IMG/VR virus record: IMGVR_UViG_3300042465_005782
Coordinates: 1-25,871 of that record
DNA length: 25,871 nucleotides
Source: a virus
Direction: 5' to 3' (one strand)
Shown: piece by piece, positions 8,801-15,267 of the stretch
Layout: every line of letters begins with the position of its first letter
Numbering within the stretch: the stretch's first letter is position 1
Notes under the pieces: model-generated
What the model was told of the DNA's origin: nothing
The model's input: the letters and a program-made list of their open reading frames with translations, nothing else
Databases searched by the model: none
Made by a program: the position numbers and the translations under genes

Positions 8801-9101
8801 TTCCTGAATCATATGATGATATAAAACTATAAGAATCTTCTGGACTTGTTGTGCCACCAATATAAAATTCACTCGTAGCACCACGGAAATTTCCAGTTAC
8901 TTCTTGGGTTGAACCATTGGATAATGTCAATATTATACTATTAGTGTAGGCTTGTATAGATTGAATATACACACCATAATCACCAGTTGGTCCTGTAGGG
9001 CCAGTATTTCCCGTTTGTCCAGTATTTCCTGTGGCTCCTAAATGACCAGTTGGACCCTGTGGCCCTCTAATAACGTATGTTCCTATCGTACTTTTTGACA
9101 T
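5826..9101 (-). CDS. Giant collagen-like fibre protein with ten Cys-rich repeats
   Basis: 1091 residues; probable virion fibre or whisker. Order of parts: a 12-residue head; ten uninterrupted Gly-X-Y triplets (13-42); a beta-rich domain (about 43-300) similar in pattern to those of the next two genes; ten six-Cys modules (306-760) with a 12-Gly run inside; a Gly/Pro-rich linker (about 765-797); and a Cys-rich C-terminal domain (about 798-1091) not recognised, with 'ENCCCVTFPYC' and 'NPCCRREC'. Unlike its two paralogues it has no DUF1566-like end. The collagen segment should drive trimerisation. The cysteines imply disulphides, formed late or after lysis, or metal sites. GGAA before the ATG is a plausible ribosome site. 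Fibre function is inferred from position between baseplate and neck genes. Confidence 0.8.
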   Translation of the reverse strand: MSKSTIGTYVIRGPQGPTGHLGATGNTGQTGNTGPTGPTGDYGVYIQSIQAYTNSIILTLSNGSTQEVTGNFRGATSEFYIGGTTSPEDSYSFISSYDSGTQTVSIRGMTFTGSLYLTEDSDYIYIHTNISEAPSELDIANLNQNTLVYLKTNTQISSTSVGVSYDGNYYNGTLVYNDTGSGNGRAKLNASSKIKYVGPITRDDDLIYLNADDAGTFYLATPIGIAGITGTFRANESISLTLIPENENIWHFPENIYFESGENYLTCGKSIINITSTDQGETWLATVAARGFDVSIDTCLASSSFGSCCYSGENLTQKCIDYTTKENCDTLFGTFNALIPCSNACTDIGICCTNGKCIENSNPAECESFGGSFYSGINCGAYNNNPDDVNFGDRLCPNNCEIDGLVACCKNGVCLGDNYTRLLCEEFLEGTATDGSCSEANCCDQLVGVGACCTSAGCFQLNKIDCNKANGIFLGEGFRCDEVNCDCFDPPEALGSCCTEPGSCQDDVLKSKCSNPTGWAVSTCLERNNCNQISNNVTCCFTENNGNKNCSVDVPASICNPANGGEVVSSCEQCQSGGGGGGGGGGGGPQNGACCREGGECYTTTSDSCQGTFTPNETCATVMCSPGACCRGNACIDISKLNCEQVAGAVFTEGATCLEIDCSIDDPEDPDPPDEPGIGSCCYKNTCDDTTEEECAAREGVFNEASCTPTQIEGGCAADPFGACCTPRGCVEIQESLCVGDDAVFTPFGEDITSCDDIDCEEVLNGGGGGSGWQGDGPNQEPGPGGGGNGGPGSGSGSCNSTENCCCVTFPYCEDRIRSDSNGNKYWRTATKEYKSSICTSGGLPPITCDDLTNSESITCRGYKNCYESLARWCVYRNNLENCPDFTGSEQDIYNSLFANCEINWSISDLNAACGNLTEYRIYNYLRRFVCQAKDISETSFLERRNVYCGTVSLCQFQNPCNIDNAPFRFTNTPSPQSCVRSIDRLPRTNNNSGNGFEISYRSCVGATCSTGYYDSCKSQCARFVNPCCRRECEQLGLSDCPECVKTVGDCSANPFTFVSVTNVKITINNIDYCVPIVIDPETEEFERCDT
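6822..8186 (-). repeat. Array of ten six-cysteine 'GxCC' modules
   Basis: Residues 306-760. Each module begins with a Gly-x-Cys-Cys (or near match) and continues roughly as CC-x(3-6)-C-x(7-9)-C-x(4)-G-x-F-x(4-8)-C-x(3-5)-C. The ten CC pairs are in YSG, TNG, KNG, TSA, TEP, FTE, REG, RGN, YKN and TPR contexts. From memory, similar GACC-type modules occur in extracellular proteins of planctomycetes and some other bacteria, with no known function. Unit length is about 36-55 residues. Confidence 0.9.
7338..7373 (-). repeat. Poly-glycine run from a 12-bp tandem DNA repeat
   Basis: Twelve glycine codons (residues 577-588) made of three copies of a 12-bp unit, tccaccaccacc on the plus strand with the first copy starting acc-tcc. 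It separates Cys modules six and seven, likely a flexible hinge. Loss or gain of a unit keeps the reading frame. Confidence 0.9.
8973..9065 (-). repeat. Collagen-like Gly-X-Y segment of the 1091-aa protein
   Basis: Ten consecutive triplets (residues 13-42): GPQ GPT GHL GAT GNT GQT then GNT GPT GPT GDY. Thr dominates the Y position, as in spore and other bacterial collagens, where Thr can be glycosylated. The triple helix needs three chains, so a trimeric stalk is expected. Confidence 0.95.
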
Positions 9102-9119
9102 AATAATTCCAATATATAT

Positions 9120-12062
9120 TTAGCAACCATCAGGACATGATATACAAGTTTCAAGATCATAATTATTGTATGCGTTAATAATTGAATAATTGCAATCATC
9201 AGGCAATACTACAATTGGTATTCTACGTACTGGCCTTAAAGCAGCAGATTTAGTATTTCTTGATTTAGATTCAACAAGACCATCATCAAAATTCTGAACA
9301 AGCATATTTTCGCCAGCACATGAATTCATACTAAGATCATATAATTCATTATCTGAAATATTATAATCTGATCTGGTAAATCTAAATTTACTGTTATAAG
9401 ATCCCGATGGAGTTTCAAATATTTTATACAATGATTTATTATCAGGATTATTATTATTCCATTCATGTAGAACACAAAGACTTGTTGAACTCCAATATTT
9501 AAGTTCAGAATCCAATGGACTTTGACCATTGATCAATAATGATGCATTTAATTCATCTTTGTTTGCATAGATGTAATTTAATTCAATAATACTTGGTATA
9601 TACCAATCAGTATAACCATTAATACCAGTTTGATTTATGATTGATATTTGTTTAGTGCAAGAATCTGTTGAATTATTTGAGTCCCACATATTTGCATATG
9701 CTGATTTGAATAAATCAATATTATTTTCAATGGAAGTTTCATTTACATTTGAGTTCCAATTTGACTTTCCATTGACAGATCCATTATAGAAACAGAATCT
9801 ATCGTATGATTTATTATCACCTGAAGAATTCCTATACCAGAAATAAATGTTTTCTTTAGATGTTTCGTCATGAATTCTTGTAGTCAATAATCCATCTAAG
9901 GCACATGTACTAATTGGTTCATTGTTATATGAATTCAATCCTCTCGCTCTTCCCTCAGACATACCCCATTTTAATAAGTAATCTTCATCTTGAAGTTCAA
10001 TATCTGAAGGAGCTATGATCAAGGCCCATAATACTGGAATACCAGATGAACCATAAAATTGTGTTGCTAAATTTCTATATTTATCAGATTTTGGTAGACC
10101 AAGACCTTCAAATAACATGACATTGCTTAGATCACCAAGTGAATAAGATAATTGTTTTGCGTTAGGGTTTGATTCGAATATAGCGACATTTAACCATTCT
10201 ACATCTTCATCTGAAGTAGCAGTGGTTCTAATTTTACCTTCATAAGTCTGCATGACATATGGAGAACCACCCTTAAATAGACATTTTTCTTCTCTATGTT
10301 CATTAGTTAATACTTCAGGATGTGTTCTTGAGAAATATTTAATATTGAGTTTTGATGCTGGTAAATCAGTTGTACCAAAGGTTTGACCAGAATTTCCGTA
10401 ACAATTCTTATACTTATACGATTGATAACCAGATACAAAGCCTCTTGGATAATATCTACAGCCTAATACTTGACCTTCCGCAATCAATGGGGTTGAAAAA
10501 TTATTACATGGAGATGGTTGTCCTACAATGCCAACTAAATATCCACCACCTATTCTTGTACCAATATTCAGACATGGTATATTGATTGTACTTCTACACG
10601 AAGAATCTTCTTCACTTGTAAAGTATGCTGTTGTTGATTCGCGTGTACAACATTTGCCACTAAAAATTCCTGGACCTAAAAATACACCAGTACATTGATC
10701 GGCAAATTTACTAGTTATTTTACCATCTTCCTCACAACATCCTCCTAAAGAAGTAGCCTGACATAGTGGATCACAGTCACCATCACAGTGTTCATCCTCA
10801 TAAAATACACTATTATTCAATGATTCACACTCAAAATTAGTAAAATCATTAAAGCATTTACCATTTACACAACATTTTCCAGTTTTTATTTCAGATGGAC
10901 ATGTTGTTGGGCATGTAAAATACGCATCACTTCCATCTGTATTATTACATATCTGAAGTGGATGAAATATACCACCATATTTCAAACATAGATCCTGTGA
11001 TGTATTTACACAACTATTATTTACACAACAAGCTCCCTCGGAAAAACAATCACCATTTATTACTCTAGCCGAACATGATGTAGTTCTAAAACTTCCACCC
11101 ATAGACAAACAATATTCTTTATTAACATAATCAAGACATTTTATATCAGCATCTGTTTCATTTAATTCACATAAACAACAAGATCCAACATTTTCACTTG
11201 TTATTAATTGTGGAGTAAACGAATATCCACGATTGTATGTGTTTTTCAAAAATGAAATATTAAAATTACTTGCACCACTTGAACCAATATACAATGTTTG
11301 ATTTAATTCAATCTTATTACCTACATCAAAATTTACTTGATATCTAGAAAAGTTTTGATTAATAGCATATGATGGATTAAAATTAAATAATGTATCAGCA
11401 ATACCAGTAGCACCACTAAATCCTACTATATTTTGAGTAAATGATATAGAACTTCCATAATTTATATTATTGTGTATTGCGTGTCTCTCTGATGCTAATG
11501 GTAAATCCAACATAGAAATACCATTATCCCAATAACTATTAGGAACTCCTTTTGCTTTTGTGGCACTGTATATAAATGCTATATTACCAGTGTCGCCTAC
11601 AGGATAAACTGTGTATGTTTTACCAGCTACTGATATTTTATTCACATCTACAGAAATTGAACTAAAAGAATTTGTAGAAGATTTAAATGTTATACCTTTA
11701 AGGGCTAATGTGGCTCCTTCAGTAAGTAATTGTATATTTAAAGCTCTCAAATTTTCTGTTTCATGAACAATAACAGAAATACCATTTGTAGTATTTCCCT
11801 TTAAAATAGAAAATTCATTACTATAAGCAGATGTATTTCCTTGTATATTTAAAGAAACTGAACCAGTTCCTCCAATATAAATTGTAAGATTTTTTCCAGA
11901 AATATATGTAAAGCCAGTAATACCTAAACCAGATGCACCAGTTGGACCAGCAATAAGTGGTCCACTGATGCCAGTTGGACCAGTGGGACCATTTGGACCT
12001 GTTGGACCTGTTGGACCAACAATATTGCTTATATAAGGTAAAAATGAGCTTCCTATAGTCAT
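9120..12062 (-). CDS. Collagen-like fibre protein with Cys modules and DUF1566/Lcl_C-like tip
   Basis: 980 residues; likely receptor-binding fibre. Parts: 15-residue head; collagen triplets at 16-36 and 39-47; beta-rich domain to about 290, including a 'LKGITF' segment matched by 'IRGMTF' and 'FKGISS' in the paralogues; five CC modules (293-489); then 'GGGYLVGIVG' and 'WALIIAPSD'; then the DUF1566 signature 'DWYIPSIIELNYIY' near 819, 'YWSSTS' near 856 and the closing 'ALRPVRRI' near 941. DUF1566 with collagen repeats is the layout of the Legionella adhesin Lcl, which binds glycosaminoglycans. The tip may therefore bind host glycans; that step is inference. The end carries another Cys pair (CISCPDGC). 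The gene follows the 904-aa paralogue by 1 bp. Confidence 0.82.
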   Translation of the reverse strand: MTIGSSFLPYISNIVGPTGPTGPNGPTGPTGISGPLIAGPTGASGLGITGFTYISGKNLTIYIGGTGSVSLNIQGNTSAYSNEFSILKGNTTNGISVIVHETENLRALNIQLLTEGATLALKGITFKSSTNSFSSISVDVNKISVAGKTYTVYPVGDTGNIAFIYSATKAKGVPNSYWDNGISMLDLPLASERHAIHNNINYGSSISFTQNIVGFSGATGIADTLFNFNPSYAINQNFSRYQVNFDVGNKIELNQTLYIGSSGASNFNISFLKNTYNRGYSFTPQLITSENVGSCCLCELNETDADIKCLDYVNKEYCLSMGGSFRTTSCSARVINGDCFSEGACCVNNSCVNTSQDLCLKYGGIFHPLQICNNTDGSDAYFTCPTTCPSEIKTGKCCVNGKCFNDFTNFECESLNNSVFYEDEHCDGDCDPLCQATSLGGCCEEDGKITSKFADQCTGVFLGPGIFSGKCCTRESTTAYFTSEEDSSCRSTINIPCLNIGTRIGGGYLVGIVGQPSPCNNFSTPLIAEGQVLGCRYYPRGFVSGYQSYKYKNCYGNSGQTFGTTDLPASKLNIKYFSRTHPEVLTNEHREEKCLFKGGSPYVMQTYEGKIRTTATSDEDVEWLNVAIFESNPNAKQLSYSLGDLSNVMLFEGLGLPKSDKYRNLATQFYGSSGIPVLWALIIAPSDIELQDEDYLLKWGMSEGRARGLNSYNNEPISTCALDGLLTTRIHDETSKENIYFWYRNSSGDNKSYDRFCFYNGSVNGKSNWNSNVNETSIENNIDLFKSAYANMWDSNNSTDSCTKQISIINQTGINGYTDWYIPSIIELNYIYANKDELNASLLINGQSPLDSELKYWSSTSLCVLHEWNNNNPDNKSLYKIFETPSGSYNSKFRFTRSDYNISDNELYDLSMNSCAGENMLVQNFDDGLVESKSRNTKSAALRPVRRIPIVVLPDDCNYSIINAYNNYDLETCISCPDGC
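10596..11186 (-). repeat. Five Cys modules of the 980-aa protein
   Basis: Residues 293-489. CC pairs in SCCLCE, ACCVNN, KCCVNG, GCCEED and KCCTRE. The second and third are closest to the canonical unit ('GACCVNNSC...LC..GG.F'). The fourth and fifth are compressed and diverged. Confidence 0.85.
11922..12017 (-). repeat. Collagen-like segment of the 980-aa protein, with kink
   Basis: Seven triplets (16-36: GPT GPT GPN GPT GPT GIS GPL), a two-residue break Ile-Ala, then three triplets (39-47: GPT GAS GLG). The total is ten, the same as its neighbours. Confidence 0.94.
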
Positions 12063-12063
12063 G

Positions 12064-14778
12064 TTAGATTAATGGCAAACGCCATAGTTTGTATGTTTCA
12101 TCACTTACTGAAGGATACGATCCATCACATCTTATTAATTTAATTGGCCTAACTTTATATGTATTTTCTGTTCTATTAGCAGTTATAGAATAATTATTTT
12201 CTGGATTTTCTGCATCAATCTTATGAATCCAAGCATTTGATCCTTTATTAGAGAATGCTTGTGCATTTGCTGTAGTATGTGCTCCAGTTGATGTCCAATA
12301 AATTCCATTTAATTGATCATAACCAGACAATAGTAATGAAACATTTATATTAAAATCTGTTGTCTGCTGTGTTAGATATGAAATAAAACCAAGTTCATCG
12401 TGTGATGGAATAAACCAACTTGATTCTCTTTCTGTTGTAGGAGGATTGTCAATATTGTATTGTGTAATTGCTTGGTAGATTGTTGGAAAAGTTAATGATG
12501 TATCTTCAGTATATGACAGCTTAGATGTCAATAGTCTATGAGTATTATATAAACCATAATTTCTTCTCCATTTACCAGTATATCCAGAAGATGATTGACT
12601 GAAAAGCCATTGTAAAGAACTACCACTATTTCTTATATTTGGTAATGCAAAGGTATTGCTTAATAGACTTGTCAAAGATACAACACCTTCACCTAAACTA
12701 AATACAGGTGTTGATGTGATCTCTTCTATATTATTTGTTATTGGATTGTGTATATATCCCCAAGCAATTTGATTTTTAGACCAAATGAAATGTGAAGTAT
12801 TTTGATATTCTAAATCTTGTTTAGAAATAATTAATATAAACTTATCATCTCTAGAAGTTCTAGATGCAAAAGATTTATCAAAACCATATCCATTAAAATC
12901 GTATTTAATAGTAAATACTGATGAAGGTGTGTTAGAGTTTATAGTATCAATGTCAGTGAAATTAGAAACTGCACTAACATCATTAAAAATACTATTTCCA
13001 AATATTTTAGAAGTATTCAAATCAAATATTCCAACAACAATACCTCCAGCATATTCATCACCCTGTTTTAATTCTGATATACCTGGAATAGTCTGTGAAC
13101 ACGCAATAGAATCTGGTGAACAATTAAATGATTGACAATATTTCTGATCACCTAGATATGATTTACTTTCAGAAATACACTGTGATCCTGTATATCCATT
13201 AACACAAGTGATACCAGAATCACAACATCCACCACTACCACCAGAACATATGTTTAATGGCGAGACAGCATTAGGTTTACATTTAACACCAATGCCTTGA
13301 AAAAAGTAACCTTGTGCATTGCAAGTATTATTATTAAGAGCTTCACACCCACCAACTCCATTGCAACATGAACCTGATGGAAGAGTACCAAAACATGTAT
13401 CATCACATAAAAACCATTCTAATGTACTCTTTAGCCCCTCAAATGGGTGAAAAATAAATTCATTCTCTCCAGCACTAGTAGCACATTGACAATAAGTTAA
13501 TTCACTTGGTGTAAAGATATTTTCTGCTGTTTTAATACAACAACTACCTTTTCTCGTACACAATGATGAATTTGATATTCTTTTTGTTGGAATGAAATAG
13601 CCAGTACACCCACCACTTATGCTTTCATAAGCGGAAGAAGTACAATTGCCTGGACAGCATAAACCACCAGTAAAAAATTCTTGTGATGGCAATCTTTCTG
13701 AATATGGGTAGCATGTTACACTTAAACTTTCTGAATCAATAGAAGTATTTGAACTTGCACTATTTTGTTGATATTGTACAGGATATGCAAGATATCTTCC
13801 ACCAATTGAAATTAGATTGAGAGCATTAAATGATGAATCTGGGCAAAAATATGAATTATTTTGCCATTCTATACCAGCAACATCAAATCTATTATAGAAA
13901 TTATCACCTAATGTAATTCCAGAATCAATATCAGCATCATTATCATAAATTACATAATATATTTTATTTGAATTTAATGTAAATGTGTTTGGAAATTGAA
14001 TTGTGATACCTTTAGATAAAGTACCATATTGTGGTTCTTTTATAAAGAACACATATCCATTTATTTCATTATTTGTATTTAAAGTATTTGTATATGGATT
14101 GATGTGAAATATAGATCCTTGTGATGGATCTATTTTCCAATAAACTAATGATGAACTTACAACATTTGGTTTGCAAATTACAAGACTTTCATGTATATTT
14201 TTATGTTGTATTAATATAGATGCTTCATCTTCATTATATTTGGTAGAAGTAATTCCAGCCTGTTTTTGTCCTGGAAGATTTTGTAAAATATTTCCTAAAG
14301 TCCCACCACTTATACCAATAAATCCAATATTGATTGCATCAAAATCAACACGAATTGTGTTATTATTGATATAATTTACTCTTACGTATGGAGAACTCGC
14401 TGATGATATACCTTTGAATGTTAATATATCAACAGGAAATTGAGAGTCATATGTTTGATTTGTTAATGAATTACTTAATGGACTAAAATTAAAAAGACTT
14501 ACACCAAGTAATTTTATTTTTGAATAACCATTAGCACCAATAATACGTTCATTGGAAGAGATAGTTTTTCCATCACTATAATGAAAAACAAATGTTTTAT
14601 CTTCTGCAATAGTAATATTTACTAAATTGGCTCCAGTGTTTCCTGTAGGTCCAATAATACTATTACCAGTTGCTCCAATTGAACCAGTAGCACCAGTATT
14701 ACCTGTAATACCAATTAATCCTGATCTATAGGATTCGATTTCTAAAGAATAAACATAACTGCTTCCAGTACTTCCCAT
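12064..14778 (-). CDS. Collagen-like fibre protein with Cys modules and DUF1566-like tip
   Basis: 904 residues, first of the three tandem paralogues in transcription order. Parts: head 1-19; collagen triplets 20-40 and 43-51; beta-rich domain to about 365; four CC modules (371-553); 'GDEYAGGIVVGIF' near 572, which matches 'GDSYKGGIYIGKF' in the 483-aa protein; then a DUF1566-like region with 'SWFIPSHDELGF' near 787, 'YWTST' near 827 and 'KVRPIKLI' near 877. A 20-residue tail follows. Trimeric, disulphide-stabilised fibre with a binding tip is the best reading. A receptor cannot be named. It starts 3 bp before the end-proximal 158-aa gene stop and may be co-translated with it. Confidence 0.82.
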   Translation of the reverse strand: MGSTGSSYVYSLEIESYRSGLIGITGNTGATGSIGATGNSIIGPTGNTGANLVNITIAEDKTFVFHYSDGKTISSNERIIGANGYSKIKLLGVSLFNFSPLSNSLTNQTYDSQFPVDILTFKGISSASSPYVRVNYINNNTIRVDFDAINIGFIGISGGTLGNILQNLPGQKQAGITSTKYNEDEASILIQHKNIHESLVICKPNVVSSSLVYWKIDPSQGSIFHINPYTNTLNTNNEINGYVFFIKEPQYGTLSKGITIQFPNTFTLNSNKIYYVIYDNDADIDSGITLGDNFYNRFDVAGIEWQNNSYFCPDSSFNALNLISIGGRYLAYPVQYQQNSASSNTSIDSESLSVTCYPYSERLPSQEFFTGGLCCPGNCTSSAYESISGGCTGYFIPTKRISNSSLCTRKGSCCIKTAENIFTPSELTYCQCATSAGENEFIFHPFEGLKSTLEWFLCDDTCFGTLPSGSCCNGVGGCEALNNNTCNAQGYFFQGIGVKCKPNAVSPLNICSGGSGGCCDSGITCVNGYTGSQCISESKSYLGDQKYCQSFNCSPDSIACSQTIPGISELKQGDEYAGGIVVGIFDLNTSKIFGNSIFNDVSAVSNFTDIDTINSNTPSSVFTIKYDFNGYGFDKSFASRTSRDDKFILIISKQDLEYQNTSHFIWSKNQIAWGYIHNPITNNIEEITSTPVFSLGEGVVSLTSLLSNTFALPNIRNSGSSLQWLFSQSSSGYTGKWRRNYGLYNTHRLLTSKLSYTEDTSLTFPTIYQAITQYNIDNPPTTERESSWFIPSHDELGFISYLTQQTTDFNINVSLLLSGYDQLNGIYWTSTGAHTTANAQAFSNKGSNAWIHKIDAENPENNYSITANRTENTYKVRPIKLIRCDGSYPSVSDETYKLWRLPLI
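13120..13668 (-). repeat. Four Cys modules of the 904-aa protein
   Basis: Residues 371-553. CC pairs in LCCPGN, SCCIKT, SCCNGV and GCCDSG. The third ('SCCNGVGGCEALNNNTC', then 'GYFFQGIGVKC') is the most canonical. Confidence 0.85.
14626..14721 (-). repeat. Collagen-like segment of the 904-aa protein, with kink
   Basis: Seven triplets (20-40: GLI GIT GNT GAT GSI GAT GNS), a two-residue break Ile-Ile, then three triplets (43-51: GPT GNT GAN). Break position and flanking GPT are the same as in the 980-aa protein. Confidence 0.93.
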
Positions 14779-14780
14779 AA

Positions 14781-15257
14781 TTATTCACTTACTGGTACTT
14801 TATAACCAATGTAGTTTACTACTGTTCCTGTAAAATTACCGTGTGGTGCTACTTGATATACTGGTTTTACAATATGGTTTTGATTAGTTGGAGCCAATGA
14901 CTGTAATTTTCCAGCAGTTAAACCGCTAAGGAAATAAATATCATGACCACCTTCACCACCATCATCAATATTAATATATCCAGTTAAACCGATTGATCCA
15001 TATAATACAACATTCGCATTTCCAGAAATATCAACACTTTCTACTATTCCGAAAACTTCAGCAGTATTTGGTGAATCTGCTTTTGATCTCTGATACTTTG
15101 ATGATGATATACTATAAAATATTGCATCTCCTGCTGATATACCTGGTGATGCAAATTGTGCTGCTGACAACTGTACAATCAATCTATTACCACCATCAGA
15201 TGATAAATTTACTACTGTATTTGCTGCTCGTATATTTGAACTAATTGATGTAGCCAT
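14781..15257 (-). CDS. Small virion protein sharing a domain with the adjacent fibre
   Basis: 158 residues, mostly beta by composition. From about residue 38 to the end it resembles residues ~102-218 of the 767-aa fibre upstream. Shared landmarks are 'SKADSPNTAEVFGIV' against 'SRANTPENAEILGLL', 'GLTAGKL' and 'IYFL', then 'VKP' against 'SKPI' and a closing 'VVNYIGY' against 'VLSYRGNY'. It therefore looks like a free copy of one fibre domain, possibly a cap, adaptor or decoration on the same structure. AAGGAAT lies 6 bp before the ATG. No enzymatic motif. Identity beyond 'structural' is not claimed. Confidence 0.72.
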   Translation of the reverse strand: MATSISSNIRAANTVVNLSSDGGNRLIVQLSAAQFASPGISAGDAIFYSISSSKYQRSKADSPNTAEVFGIVESVDISGNANVVLYGSIGLTGYINIDDGGEGGHDIYFLSGLTAGKLQSLAPTNQNHIVKPVYQVAPHGNFTGTVVNYIGYKVPVSE

Positions 15258-15267
15258 ATGTTATTCC

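Noticed and set aside
5826-14778. Possibility that the collagen/Cys-rich genes are cellular contamination or an assembly chimera
   Set aside because: Same strand, same base composition, overlapping start/stop junctions and continuity with phage genes on both sides argue for a native phage locus.
14779-14815. TATAAAGT sequence upstream of the 904-aa gene as a late promoter
   Set aside because: Two mismatches from TATAAATA at conserved positions and located in the coding end of the 158-aa gene.
14993-15244. Plus-strand ORF of 83 aa opposite the 158-aa gene
   Set aside because: Leu/Ile/Tyr-rich shadow typical of AT-rich antisense reading; the sense gene has a ribosome site and a homologous neighbour.
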